A stretch of DNA of 64,000 bases from Macquaria australasica. Lineage: Eukaryota > Chordata > Actinopteri > Centrarchiformes > Percichthyidae. A program made the translations under genes and the position numbers. Position 1 is the stretch's first letter, and each line of letters begins with the position of its first letter. A model generated the notes under the pieces. That model saw only the letters and a list, made by a program, of their open reading frames with translations. It had not been told where the DNA came from and did no database searches. The DNA lies in contig SEMN01000056.1 in NCBI GenBank assembly GCA_005408345.1, forward strand, positions 806,001 to 870,000, given 5' to 3'. This document shows, piece after piece, positions 11,377 through 24,400 of this stretch.

Positions 11377-13099
11377 ATTCTCAGCATATATTTCGGTATC
11401 ACTATTATGCTTATTGTCAGAGTTCTTATTTAATTTGGATTTCTGCCATATCAAGGTCAGGATATTGCAGGTGTTGGGTTTGCGTGAAGCACTGACAATG
11501 CATTACAAAATACTGCAAAAGGAAAAACCGTCTTGTCTTTCTGCCCACGTGTCATTGTGTCGGATTCTCTCTGATTCAGGCATTCGGCACTTTGTTCTGT
11601 GCGCCTGTCACTGCTGCTTTGTCTGGCAGGTGAAACAGCAGCGATAAATAAAACACTGAGGTGGAGTGTTCACCCTGCAGTAAAGTACTCATCACGGAGT
11701 TCATTGCATCACTTTGGAGTGAGAGCAAACATGATTTCTCATCACCCTCTCGTCGGTTTGTCTGTGCAATGAGTGCTGAAAAAAAAAAATCCATTTTGTA
11801 CAGATGTGGTTTCAAAGATTCAAAAGCACATGAGAGCTTTGGATGACACCTATTCAACAAATATCAATCAAAAAAGTCATAAATTTTATGATGACATGTT
11901 TTAGTAATCCAGTGCTGCTCTATGAAATATTTAAGCAGAGGTATGTTGGTGTTGACTTTGATCGCTGTCGGCCTTGTCTGTCTTCTGCAGCTCTTCCGCA
12001 GCTCTCCGCCCTTGTCAGGCTAGATCAAAGCACACAGCAACATGTGTTTCAGGCCAGAGTTTTCCCCAGAACACACATTCGCCTTGTCCTGCTTATCTAC
12101 AACAATGATGACTCCTTAAAATTCAGGGTGCTGCGTGGACTTCATTAATTTATTTATTAGCCTGCCTCATGCTGCGTGTCACTCTAAAGAGGAACCACCG
12201 GTGCGCTCATGTTGACACTCGGACACGAGCTCGGATTTGTGACACTAGTCAATGGACCAGCAGAGACGAGGGGTTCCACGCAGGCAAATTAAGCCATGCA
12301 TTGTAAGGCAAGCTGTTCACACAGAGCTGTTTTGTCAGAGTGAGAGTCAGACAGGAGTATTTAAATGACACCAGCGCTGCAAAAATAACTCTTTGAACAT
12401 AAAACAGCTTTCGGTTTTTATTTGTGGGAGAAAAGACTTTCAAACAGGTTTCTCTGCAACACAGACAAATAGCTAAAAAGGCATTCTGTTCTAAAAATGT
12501 ATGTTTTGAAACCAGTAAAAATAGATTTAGTGATGTTTGCATTTGGATTAAAGATAAACCCAGCAGATGTATTGTTGTTGTGCAATAAACGTCAACAACT
12601 CCACTGTTGCCTGTGCAAAAGCACAACTGTTGCGTACGAGGACGTTGGCAGGGTTGTAGAAATACTGAGGTCATGAGTCTGAATTCCCCCCGAAGAGCGC
12701 CACCCACCCTAGAATTTATTTATGTGACATAACAAAACAGGTGGCACATATTGAACAAACATAGATACAACTACATGCACAGCACAAAGCAGATACAAAA
12801 CAGAGTTAGTAAATTAGCACAGATGTAGAGCTACGGTGGAGAAATATTTATCATCTGGAATGAATACGTGTGCGTGCGTGATGGCGCGCTATATGTGCAT
12901 GTATGTGTCAGCATGGCCATGGGAATGTATGCGTATGTGCGGGAAAGATATTTTGCTATACAAATTTGCTATATTACTAAATACTAAATTTCTTTAATTT
13001 CTTTATTTGGCTCTAGGAAGGGAAATGTCGGTCTGTCTGTCGGCCGATTGGTTCTATCCAAACCTTTCAGGGTGCTAAAATTACAAATGTTAAATGTTC
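11377..13099. other. Unannotated DNA, no supported gene
   Basis: Mixed-composition sequence. The 152-codon minus-strand frame at 12249-12707 has no recognisable domain and no splice or promoter context, and is judged chance. Confidence 0.5.
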
Positions 13100-13555
13100 A
13101 CAGGTGCTACACTTCCTCACTCACCCATTGTGTCTTAATGAACAGGTGTGGTGGTCCTCTTTAAGCAACAGAATGGAGTTGAACTGTACATTATTTATCT
13201 ATAAGGCTCGACTAACTAACTACCTCTTGCCCTCGGAGCATATCTGAACACAGTAACTACAATGTCAAGTCACAGGACATTTTAGCTTTAGCTGTAATAC
13301 GATGCTCCTTACAGATGGAATGAGTTACTAAAAGTTTTGAAATCAAAATCTTTAAATCTTCTGGAAGATTTTACATTATACTCGAGCATTTTGAATTTCT
13401 TAATGTGAAACCAATGTATATTGTGTGTCGTGACTGTGTGTTTGTTTATGCATGTACTGGAAATGTGTATTGTAGTTTGCAGGTCTGTCTTGAAAAAGAG
13501 ATCTTAATCTCAATGAGGCATCCTGTTTAAATAGGGATTTAATATAAAATAGTGC
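13100..13555 (+). mobile_element. 3' end of a CR1/L2/Rex1-like non-LTR retrotransposon
   Basis: The decayed plus-strand frames read like the C-terminal end of a fish non-LTR reverse-transcriptase protein. They include YKARLTNYLLP at about 13200-13232, and YDAPYRWNELLKVLKS at about 13300-13345, which matches the usual "APxxWNxLxxxLK" motif near the end of these proteins. The following 3' UTR ends with "CTTGAAAAAGAGATCTTAAT" and then "CTCAATGAGGCATCCTGTTT" followed by AAATAGGG. This is a typical teleost LINE tail of the "GAGATCT..TCTCAATGGG..CTGGTTAAATAAAGG" form. Several stops and frameshifts break the frame, so the fragment is dead and 5'-truncated, the normal outcome of target-primed insertion. 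The exact clade is inferred from memory of these tails. Confidence 0.7.
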
Positions 13556-15874
13556 AACCAAAGAAACATGGTGTCTGGGACTGAAATATTCACTCAATGC
13601 ATGCGTCATATCTTAGCATGCAGAACATGATATTGCAACTCGTTGTGGGGAAAACTGTTTTCTTTAACTTCAAAGCAACTTAAGGGAGGGTTTAAGTGTA
13701 AAATCAGATCAGGGTTCAGACTGGGTTGTTCTCTACTATTGATGCGGCAAAGACGCGTAATGGCCAGAGTCTCAGCCAAGTGGCTCAGCGTGTCCGGAGT
13801 CTGGGAAGTGATTGAGAGGAACAAGGGTCCCGGGAGACGAAGCTCTAAATAAGAGCGATTCTCACTGCTCGCTCAAAGTATGGACCACCATCCCGGTGAC
13901 CTTCTGATAGCGTGCGGATGAAATTGGATGATTTCTTGCTGGGGCTGAGGAGGAGTGACAGGTGGCTGTGCTCCCAAGCCTGAAGGAGGGTCAGCCTACT
14001 CAATCCAGTCCCTGACTCCTGCCATCCACTCGTGTGCCCCCGTCCTCTGCTTGTGATCAGGAAACATCTCACAACATCATCACTTATTTATGGCCCGATA
14101 TGAAGAGCTATATTTCAATCTCACTGGACATTTGAGATGTTTCAATATATGCATTCGATATTATTTATTCGATATATTGCTCTCATTTGCAAGCATGATT
14201 TAATAAAAATGCAATCATATGTGCCATGTGAACTCAAGACAGTTCTTCATTTGAATATAAGTGACACTGATGCTGCACTTCCAGGCATTATGTTTATTTA
14301 TGTGTTTATTTCTTTTTGGTAATTACATGTCTGTTCCTGTGGAGTTTCTGAAATTTGATCAGTTTTACTTGCTCATGTGGAGCTTAAAGACATTCACTTC
14401 TGACTTTTAAGAATGCTCACACAGGTTGTAATGTGTAAAGTCTTCCACAGTGTAGCCACCAGCAACTCTCCTCCAAAGCAAGGAAAAACCAAAGAACTGA
14501 GACTCTAATCTGTGATGACATGCTGATATACAGCTGGGAGCCGCTTCATTGACCATGAATGGGAGACTGACTTTGTGTACTCATACAATGTTTGCCTGAC
14601 GTTTCACATCCAAGTGAGTATTGATAGTGCTATAACTTTCAAAGCAGAAAATGTGCCCCGTTCCCAGGAAAATAATTCTGCAAACTGTCGCAGACACGTT
14701 TTCCATCATTTGGAATTCATCTCTACAGAAACCTCAGAGACACACATGTATACGCATGCACACAGGAGTGTGTATTAAGGCACACAGCTACAGCCACACA
14801 CAAACATAAACACACACACAGCCTCAGCAGTGACTCTCATTTTTTCCAGCCAGACAGAGTAGGAGTCTGACTCTGCATCATGGTTGCCGTGGCTTCTCCG
14901 GACCTCTGGGAGACTCAGCCACCTACGGGGATAAAACACACTGCATGCAAAGTGTTTCATCACTATCATCCTACCATACCAGGTCATGCACATAACCATT
15001 CTTCTTCTGTTGTGTGCTAATATTGTACAAATGAGTCCTTGAGCATTGTATTTCTTCAAAGGAACATGTATGAGAAGGAACAATGGATTCACCTCTTTCC
15101 TCTGTCATCTTTGTTCTTAATTTGTTCAGCATTGTGGGTGTAAAACAGCTCACATTGGTGTTCTATTCACAGACAAAATAAAGGGAAAAAACGCTAAAAT
15201 AATTAATGAATAAAAACCCTCAGGGAGGGCTTTTAAATCTACATAATATCAAACCGTAGCTTTTTCTTTTTTAATAACAAGGCGTATTGGGTTCTGTGAT
15301 GTATTTCTTGCATGCCTAATTACTGAGATATGAATTATCTTCCGTCCTTTGCAATTTAGTAAATAAATCCCAAGGGAGCTCATTTGAAGCAGGAAATAGG
15401 CCATATTTCTAAGTGGAGAAACCACCATGTGAACGAAGGTCTATAGGGGAAATATGTAACCAAATCAGTCATGTAATGGAGGAAATCAAAGCACCACACA
15501 ACCTTGTTTACTCAGAGCATGGTAGCTCGCAACTCTTGGTCAGACAGGGGGATAACCAGGAAACAACTCTCCTGCTTGTCTTCAAAACACACAGCAGATG
15601 TTTGCGGAGTTAAAAGGGGAGATTAAGATCAATAAAATAACAAGACAGTCCTTAGTAGAGATCAGTGTAGGTAAAGGTAGGAGAGTGAAGAGTTAAGCTT
15701 GCATGTTTGGGAAAAACGATTAAGCAGAGAGAAATCCAGAGCGTCTAAGAGTGAGAATGTGAGCGTGAGAGAGATTCAAGAAGAGTCCAGAAACACAGCA
15801 GTCCTATAGAATGGTTATTCTGGGTTCTTCTGAGCAGGCGATGGGCAGCCCTGCAGGTACTGCTCTCCCTGGGC
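13556..15874. other. Unannotated DNA, no supported gene
   Basis: No gene is seen. About 14744-14822 is CA-rich. Overlapping frames around 13606-14072 lie on opposite strands and carry no known domain. Confidence 0.5.
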
Positions 15875-15961
15875 TCAGACCACTCCAGACAGACTGCAGT
15901 AATTTACATTGACAAAGCTGTCAGAGGAGAGGTGGCCTCCCGCATGGTGATGGATGCCGAC
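15875..15961 (-). CDS. Candidate last exon on the minus strand, unknown protein
   Basis: Read on the minus strand, a long pyrimidine tract (complement of about 15962-16010) ends in TTCCTCCCAG, a near-ideal 3' splice site. The following 28 codons run from Val to a TGA at 15877-15875. The first part has mostly C-ending codons (12 of the first 17 third positions are G or C). The peptide starts VGIHHHAGGHLSSDS and ends CSLSGVV. A possible internal donor (AAT|GTAAAT, after 18 codons) would make it a 54-nt cassette exon instead. Its frame is compatible with the candidate exon at 16355-16417. I recognise no family. Chance is still possible. Confidence 0.27.
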   Translation of the reverse strand, partial: VGIHHHAGGHLSSDSFVNVNYCSLSGVV

Positions 15962-16354
15962 CTGGGAGGAAGAACAGAAAGAGAAAGAAAAGGAGAGGAG
16001 AGGAGGGGATTCAGGAAATGAGCAAGGAGCAAAGGCTATCTGATTTTTGGGTGTAGTATTTGAATAATACTGAGCACACACAGTAATAAGACAGTGAGTA
16101 ATACAATAAGAGGATTTTCATTTTCTACAAGAGATCAAAAGCACTTCTCTACAAGTCCAGAACTACTATCCCCGTGTATCTCCAAAGACTATCGATGAAA
16201 GCTCTCTGGCACTTACACCCTTACAGCAAAATGCAATATGAGACACACCAGGTCATATCAATATTTTATGCCTCTGTCTGTCTTTCACATGGGGGTTAGT
16301 GGAATAACAAAATAAAGTAACAGTGGGAGAGGAAGGGAGCGGGTAACTTCTTAC

Positions 16355-16417
16355 CCTCCCTGCTTTTCCAACTTCCTGTGGAAAGATGTGCTGACGCTGC
16401 ATCTCCCGGGGCAGGTG
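16355..16417 (-). CDS. Candidate small internal exon on the minus strand, unknown protein
   Basis: The minus strand shows CACCACACAG as acceptor, a 63-nt segment (21 codons, HLPREMQRQHIFPQ...AGR), and GG|GTAAGAAG as a good donor. The segment is phase 0 at both ends and so would join in frame to 15875-15961 across an intron of about 390 bases. Fourteen of its 21 third codon positions are G or C. The acceptor has a poor pyrimidine tract, which weakens the case. No family is recognised. The local GC-rich block continues to about 16560. Confidence 0.2.
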
Positions 16418-18401
16418 CTGTGTGGTGTCAGGGGCCCCCGGTGAGCAGCTCCTCGCTCCTGTCACCTCTACTAACACCGGCCCTCGTCAGCAGGGGCCGG
16501 CGCCAGCGCCGCAGCCTCCCACTCCTCCTGTCACCTGTCCTCACACAGGCCAAGGTGACTTTGTTCCCTCCTGATGGAAAAATGACAGCTGCTGCAGCTA
16601 CAACGTCCAAAAAAGTCAGGGAGCAACCAGTCGGCTTCTCTCTCTGTCCTTTTCTCTCATTCTTAATTGCTCCCTTGCCCTCCCTTCCTCTCTCTATCAT
16701 TCTGTAACTATGTCTCGAACACTCGAGTCTGTGCATTGTCTTTTTATTCAGCTGAAAATCCAACTAAAATGAAATGAAAATTTGCTTGTTTGTTTTTTTC
16801 TAACATACTGATCTGCTGTGTAAATTACATGTCCAGTGCTCCCTGCAGAAAAACATCAGCAAAGGCAGAAATGTATATTTTATATTTTTTGGTTTTGTGA
16901 CAAAATTCTGTTGGTTCTCTGTCTACGTAGATAGATAACTTCTTCGAATTTCATTTTAAACCATATTTGCATAGAGCAATAATGTCACCGTCCTGTCATT
17001 GTCCGACAGTGATGCTGACTAACAACCAGACAGCAGCCTTACCCACAGCACAAAAAAACAAACTTTGAACCCCAACCTACTGTACATTACTACCTCTACA
17101 TACATCTACCTTCTTTTTACCAACAAAGACACATGTCTCATACAGCACCTCGGCTCTCTGAAAGAGTAATCACCAAAGAAAAATCTACCAAGGAAAGGTT
17201 CGCTGCTAGCATACGTTAGCAGGCTAGAGCTAATACACAGGTCAGCTATAGCACATGAAATACCTTAAAAACGTCCCTGCAAATGTGAACATTGGATATT
17301 TGAGATGCTAAATGTTGTCCTTATTCTTCAATACCACTGCTAACTACTAATAGTACGTTTAGCTTGCAAGCTAAATCTATCTATGGAAGTTTGTTTACAT
17401 TGTCAGTCCATGTCCCTGCTGGCTTTCTTCCTTTCAATAATAAAATATCAACAATAAATTTAAAAATCCCTTTTGGTTAATCATTTTTGACTGCAGAAAG
17501 GGATGGCTAACTGTGTTTTCCGTTGGACTTTAACAACCCATGTAAATTAAGGAGGGCTGGGTGGGTAACTTTTGTTTTTCGACTCCCCCCCACTCTCGCT
17601 TTTCTTTCGATCCAAATCAAATTTAAATCCCTTTTGTCCCAGCTAACACCTCCCTCAGTAGTCGCAGCCAGATTGCTGTGCTGTCACTGTTAGTTTGGTT
17701 GATGCAGACCAATATGGATCCCATTCAATAGATCTCAACACTGGGACACTGCGGTTTATAGTCTGGCGTAAATTGTATCCCACAGTTACTTTCATGCAAT
17801 GAATGGAAATTACAGACCATTAGACACATTAATTTCTGCCAGCAATGTATCCCTCTACATATTTGCATTACACCTCTTTAAAATCTCTAAAATATGCCAA
17901 AGGGGATTTCCTCAAGCGTTGAGGTCTGAATGATCTCACTTGACATGTTAGCTCTGAATTAGGCATGATGCTGGCTCGGGAATCTGTGGAGTAAATAGTG
18001 AGATTTTCATGTTTAGAGCGATAGTGTTGAAAATGTTTCATTTGAATTACAGATGGCTCTGGGAGCATTGTGGCATGACTGAAGTGAGAGTAATTGGCGA
18101 AATGTAGATGACACACAATGCTGCGCGCATTAGTGCTGCAACACATCCTGAAATTGGAGCTGCTTATTTCATTTTTGAATGCTCTTACTCGTGTTGTTTT
18201 CATAGCGGACTGATTTGTCTACTCTTCTCCTGTTGCACTGTAGATTGTGTCCCGAGCTTTTGAGCAGCTCGCATGAAAAATGTCTGCTGTCAACACAGTG
18301 TGTCTTGTGGACAATGGTAGCTGAAATCCTGTTTTGAGCTTCTTTTTTTCAATGGATAGCAGGGACTAAAACCTGATGAAATGGAACAGCTGTGTTGAGT
18401 G
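16418..18401. other. Unannotated DNA
   Basis: The first 150 bases are GC-rich, with CCGG and CCTGTCACC words, and then composition returns to AT-rich. The part 17860-18250 lacks repeats and could be a conserved non-coding block, which cannot be tested here. No supported gene. Confidence 0.45.
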
Positions 18402-18424
18402 TACACACACACGCGCACACACAA
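18402..18424. repeat. Imperfect (CA)n microsatellite
   Basis: CA dinucleotides interrupted by CGCG. Confidence 0.75.
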
Positions 18425-21400
18425 AGGGAGGATAGAAAGAAAGTGGTGAAAGACAGAAAAGATTTCCGTGTTTTCCATTCCCTTGAGCACTGGAAGGATG
18501 TTGTGCTGGGGACTCATGCTGTGATAAAAGGGGAGAAACGAGATATCAAACTATGCTGTCCACCTGCTGTCTTCTCTCGCATTCATCATTACATGAACCT
18601 GTCATATAGGCCTTGCTTCGGTCAATTATCACCATCATCCATTTTCAGCATGAGACAGTATACAGTGAGTGGCCATCTGCTGCGATATAGCTGGAATTAT
18701 GGGTCACACAAGTGGTTGCTCTCTTGAAAAGTTGCTTTGCTCATAGCTCGCGACAAACTTTGCAGTTTTCGACTCAGAAATAGGAAATGAACGAATCCAG
18801 CTGGGGCTCTTTGAATATCATGTTGTGCAGGCTGTCGCTTGTGAGACATTTATGAAAAGTTGAACTCGCACGCCAGTCCAAACAGTTCTGTTCACTTCTG
18901 TCAGAGTGGATGGAGAATCCATTTGGACAACACCGCCATCCTCTCACACTTCCTCCCTGTGTGAGACATATCTCTTACAGCCTCATGTTGACTCATTTAG
19001 CATCTGGCGCTGCTCTTCGCTAGACTCCGTGCATGCCGGCATGTATAGCCAGCGCTGCAAGTTGTCCATATTTCCACCTCATTTGTAAGATCTTTCACAC
19101 CTGACGTGGCTGATGATGGCTGGTGATGACATCATCGTTCAAGCATGTGCGGAGAGGTAAACATCTGGCGAGCGCTCCGTCCCGGCTCTCACCGAAAGTG
19201 CTGGAGACTTTCATTTATGGACAGCAATTCTGACTTGAAGATGTTATTCAGCTGATATCATTTTCTCGATTTCTAAGCTTTTCTTTTGGTCTGTCCTGTA
19301 TCATTTTTTCCTCCAGGGGCAATAATATAACAGTGCTGAAAGATAACCATTATGCTCGACTGTGTCATTTTATATTTGAACGGGTACACAGCATTTTCAA
19401 TCTAAGAGGTGTACACATTTCAGCCACCCACTGTGAGAGAGACATTACAGCCTTACCTCTGTTTACATCTCATTGTGTTGGTCTGTTGTGAATCCAGTGA
19501 CAACTTCTATTTTCTCAAAATAATACTTTGCAATTAATTGCATTTCTTATGATTGCAAAGCTCTCTCCAAGGATTTACTCTCTTTTAAAATAGGTGTTCC
19601 TCTACTATTTAAAATGAAAATTAAAAGAAAAAAATTAATTAGTTTTGGATAACAAACACAGTTTTTCTTTCTTTTTGGGCTAATGATGTAAGAGTTGTTC
19701 AGACGCTGCTATTCTATGATTTTGAAACTGTAAATTAGAGCACAAGGCCTTTAAAGATTAAAAACCAATTCATCTGCCTTGAATTGTTCGTTTTCCTTGT
19801 AACATAATGGTTATTCTTATAGGTTGCTCTTCATTGTGGCTTTATCATTTATTACGTTCATTATTCCCGAGGACTGATAAGTGCATTTCCTCCCTTTTAC
19901 CCTTTTCTGTCTCATCTGCGGGTTTAAAACCCGGAGCTGGAAATCAAGCATTCCTTTGTTCACTGTTCATTTGGAAGGCAGACTTTGCTGGCTTGTCCCT
20001 CTAAGCAGTGATATCGTGGAAGCAGCTCATGGCAAGCAACCTCGGAAAAAGATATTCTGCTCTGCTTAGCAGGTTCATGAATACTGAACGGCATTGTAAA
20101 GATCAAACAGAGTGAACGCGGTGTTCTTGCGCGCATGCTGGAGAGGAGTGTGGTTGACACTTTGACACCTGCAATTGTGTCATTATTACTATGCAATGAT
20201 GGTCGGGGTAAATGTTTATTGAAATGAAAATCTGCCATAAGCTATTTACTGTAGTTAGACATTTTGTAATAGTTATGTTCATGTCTACATTTTGATGTGA
20301 AAGCAAACTTCTTTATTTAATCTGTCATCAGTGTAAATGTGCTACTATTAGAAGAGTCTGGCCGACTGTTCTGCTTGTTTTTTGGCCTCCTCTAATATGA
20401 TATTCTGGGCCTGACTCCTGAGTCACTCCATCTTGGTTCTCTACTGAGTTTTGAATAACTTCCAAATAAAGCAGCAGATAAATCCTTATTCCATAGTTTG
20501 TACTCCTTTCTGGTGTGCTGGATTCAGTAGTCAAAGCCTCCTTTAGAGGGAGCACTGTGGCTGTCGTATTTCTCCTTTATAAAAATGGGCTGTTTGCAGC
20601 AACCAGCAACAAGAGATGTAAGGGCACTTGCACCTGTCTGGTGCACTGTCTCGCCCTGAGTATAGCCGTCGCCTCTCCTTGTCCTTCATCTTTGTTTAGA
20701 ATCCTTGGGTCTGTTTTGGGTAAATGAGGTTCATGACCCTGGCTTTCTGCATCGCCAAGCTCTCACATCGTTTCCTCATGGTCGAGGGGGAGAGGCTGGC
20801 ACTCAGATGGAAAGCACTCTCAGCAGACGGCTTAGTAATTACACACTGGAAACCAATCAGCCTGAACACTGCTTCTTAATTAGCAGAACAAAACAATAGT
20901 GCACCGACTGGAGGACCCTGGAGGTCACACGCTCCCCTCAGGTATCCCAACGAGGTGCGCTTTAAAGAGCCTTGATCCTCTTTGGCCACTCGTCACCTCC
21001 CTGATCAGACCGTCAGGCTCCCAGTGATCACAGATGCATCTCAGCAGGTAAAAAGAGCCACCACGTACACCAGATGAAGGAGCCAGATCCCATTGGATGT
21101 GGCAGAGATACACTTTAAAGGTGGGATTGCCTGATAGCTGGAATGGATGAGCATTTTAGACCTCCTCCTGGTGGATGCGAGCATAAGAAAAGAGAAGAGA
21201 GGTCACCTAATCCTTTCTAATCAAGGCTACAGCAGCAACACACATGGTATTCATTAGTAAACAAGGGAAAGAGCTGCTCCACAACAAACAGCCTGGCCAT
21301 AATTAGCATGTAGAGGATCTTGCGGTGAACGAAGCCTGTGATAGGGGTCAGGACAAACCTTCACTGTGTTTAATTCTTACAACTGAAATTCTTCACATCG

Positions 21401-24400
21401 GATTACACCGGCTCTAAATCCATACACTTTGATAAATGCTTCAACTATAAATGGACTCCCTGCATTTCTCTTGCGCATTTGATATTTACAAGGATATTCA
21501 TAATGTCTCGTAATGGACTATGTATGCTTGTCATAATTCATCCTGTAATACTACCCAGCCTAAATTACTGCCATGAGAAGACTGCTTTCCAATTTCCTGC
21601 ATGGAAAGATCTTAGATGTCCACAGTAAAAGCATTTCTGATAGAGAAAAACTGAAATATGTAGATTATAAGCACAGGAGTGAGTGTGTAACAGAAGGTGC
21701 GGAGCTGCTGCAGTCTGACATGCTGCCAGGGAGTTTTTTTTTTCTTTCTATTCTTTGCTATTAACAGTTAGGTAGAGCAGGCTGGTAATAGTTTTTTCAT
21801 GTCTATTAATGTCTCTCTCCAGAGCCAGCAGTTACATGCTGTGTCATTAAAGGTCAGAGCAAATTGGATCCTCAAATGAAGACAGTGTGGAAAAAAAAAA
21901 GCAGAACTTCTTAATAGCTCGCATAAGGATGCCAATAAATGCTCTGATTATTATTAATGATTTTTCTCTGTATTGATTTGGCCCTGTCTTGTTGTCAAGG
22001 TCTTGGTTGATCTCCCATAGTCAAACTAGAAATGTGATGTACTCTGCAGCAGCCAATTTACATGTGTTTCTTCACTTTGTTTTTTCATATGAATCTGTTA
22101 CAGTACTGCATATAGTACTGGCCAGCATTGTGTTTCTTGATTAGGCAAGTATGGAAAAACTAGGGTGAGTTATATGCAAAGTTATAGAATTCAAAACCAG
22201 TACATATCTAGAAAAACAAATGGAGAGCAAGAGAGAGAAAAGAAGCACACAGATAGTGCCTACACTTTGCATGACAGTAGGACGTTTCTCAATTCCTGGA
22301 GGACAGTAAATACTTTATTTTCCACTTCTTAATATTAACCACATGCACACACTGAGAGGATACAATCCACGTGTTGATTAATATTAATGATATGAATGAA
22401 GTATGAATGTGGTTTTCTTTGGCATAAATAAAATACATTATTAGTGGAGACATATGTGTGGAGCTGGCTGATTAGGGACTGTACACAAATTATTGGGGAA
22501 GGGAGGGCTGAATCTTACATTTCACTTTTTGAAGAAGCAATACCCTCCCCCATCCTTATCAACATTTTCTTTGGACCCACCTCTTGATTTAGAAAAAAAA
22601 ACCTGCAGCACCCTCCCCATAATATTTTAAAATACAGTACTGAGTTGGTACAACTCGTTTCACCATTAATAACTAAAAGAGGCAAAGCATAGCAAATGTA
22701 AGATATACTGTAATCTAATTTAAACCATAATATATTAATGGAATACTAATTTTCACTAAAGCTGCTATTGTGCACATTTAAAGTGAAATTAGACATTTCC
22801 AAATGTATGGCAAACAATAACAAAACAATAAATATTCCTGCCACTCTGTTTTATTTTAGAATAAAGATATACTAAATAAAAGGTTAAATTTCAACTTTAA
22901 CTAATTAACTTTTTTTTTCAACTTTCTGTTATGATGCAGACTAAAATAATGAAGGGAACAACTGTTGGTAGAGATGACATTTAATCACTAATATCAAAAA
23001 AGATCCACATATGTTCGTGTTTCTCATAACTGACATATTGGTCTTTTTAGCTTGTTGACTGTGATAATAAGTTAAGCCCTAAAAAAGAGATAGGATTGTT
23101 GTCCTCTGCAAATTGCAAAATGCACCTTTATGACCCGTGTGCACTAAAGCCATGATTTGTGACTATTTGATCCTTTAATATTATTATTGTTATATTTTTT
23201 ATTAATCTCGTGAGCTAAGGCTGAAATACATTATATAATTTGGGGTGAGTAAAAAGTGGTCTACCAAAAAAGTCAGACTACCCTGCAGCAAAAAGAAAAA
23301 AAAAACATAAGCCCTTCCCACTTTTCTGACCTCCCCCCTGTAATAATTTTTATACAGCCCCTTAGTGCTCTTCACTGATGCTCAAACTAGAGAAAAGCAA
23401 GTCATCTTCAGGTAGTAGCTGTTGCATTTGAATGTAATATTACTGCAAAACAAAGCAAGAGACTAACCACTAAAAAGCACTACAATAGGGGCTCTATTTG
23501 CCCTTTTCACCAGCTGGTTGGCTGTCATCACTACACAAGGTGCCGGAGAGTCCAATACTTGATAATGCTCACAGCACCTTTGAAGACAACAAGACAGACG
23601 CACCTCCCCCATCCCCATCATTTCTCTGCCATATCGACTGCCAAGTTGATATTTCAGTTTCTGTTATGTGACATTTGGCTGACTGAACAGAGGTGTCGGG
23701 GACAACCATCACCAGGAGAGAAGACAGAGCGGGTGGAGGGAGGAAAGAAGAGATAGAAGGAGCAAAAAAACAGAGGAGGAGGGGTGTCGAAAGAGACGCA
23801 CTAACAGATAGTGAGTGAGCTGGAGGGATTGAGGCAAAGGATGAAAGAAGGAAGGCAAGAGAGAAAGAACTGTCATATCCACCCTTATCACAGCGGTCTG
23901 CAGGTTTCCAAATGTCTCTCTTCAAGCGGCAGCAGAGTGTGCATATTAACTGTAATGGTGTGTCTTTGTCCAGGCTCCTGCTAGGCCATTCACATCCCGC
24001 ACACTCTCTGCAGGCGAACTCCACCGCGCCACCACACACCCAACCAAGCCTCAAGTCTCACCAGCACTACAAATAGACGTCTCCTTGTTTTTGAACCAAA
24101 GGATTTCTTCTTTTATTCTTTCCAGGGAGTATGCTGTGGGAAATTTTGCCATGATTTTTGAACGGGAAGTGAGAAGAATAACGAATAAAGGAAGAGAGTG
24201 TGGATGTTAAATACTCTATGTAGCGCCACAGATCAGGCAGAGTTCGAATTATTGATTTATTAAAGAGAACTGTTGCAAGACTCCCTCGACCGGTGTCATG
24301 TGTGAACCCTGTAAGTGCAAGCACTTTCATGGGATAAACTATCCAGATGTGGTGTCCCTAGCCTACATTAAGTAGCTCATCTGAAAGCTGTTATGCAATG

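Noticed and set aside
12249..12707. 152-codon minus-strand frame
   Set aside because: No recognisable motif or splice context, and the length is within what chance gives in 64 kb.
23569..24054. 161-codon minus-strand frame, longest in the window
   Set aside because: It lies over a purine-rich tract, so the Ser/Leu/Pro-rich protein is a composition artefact.
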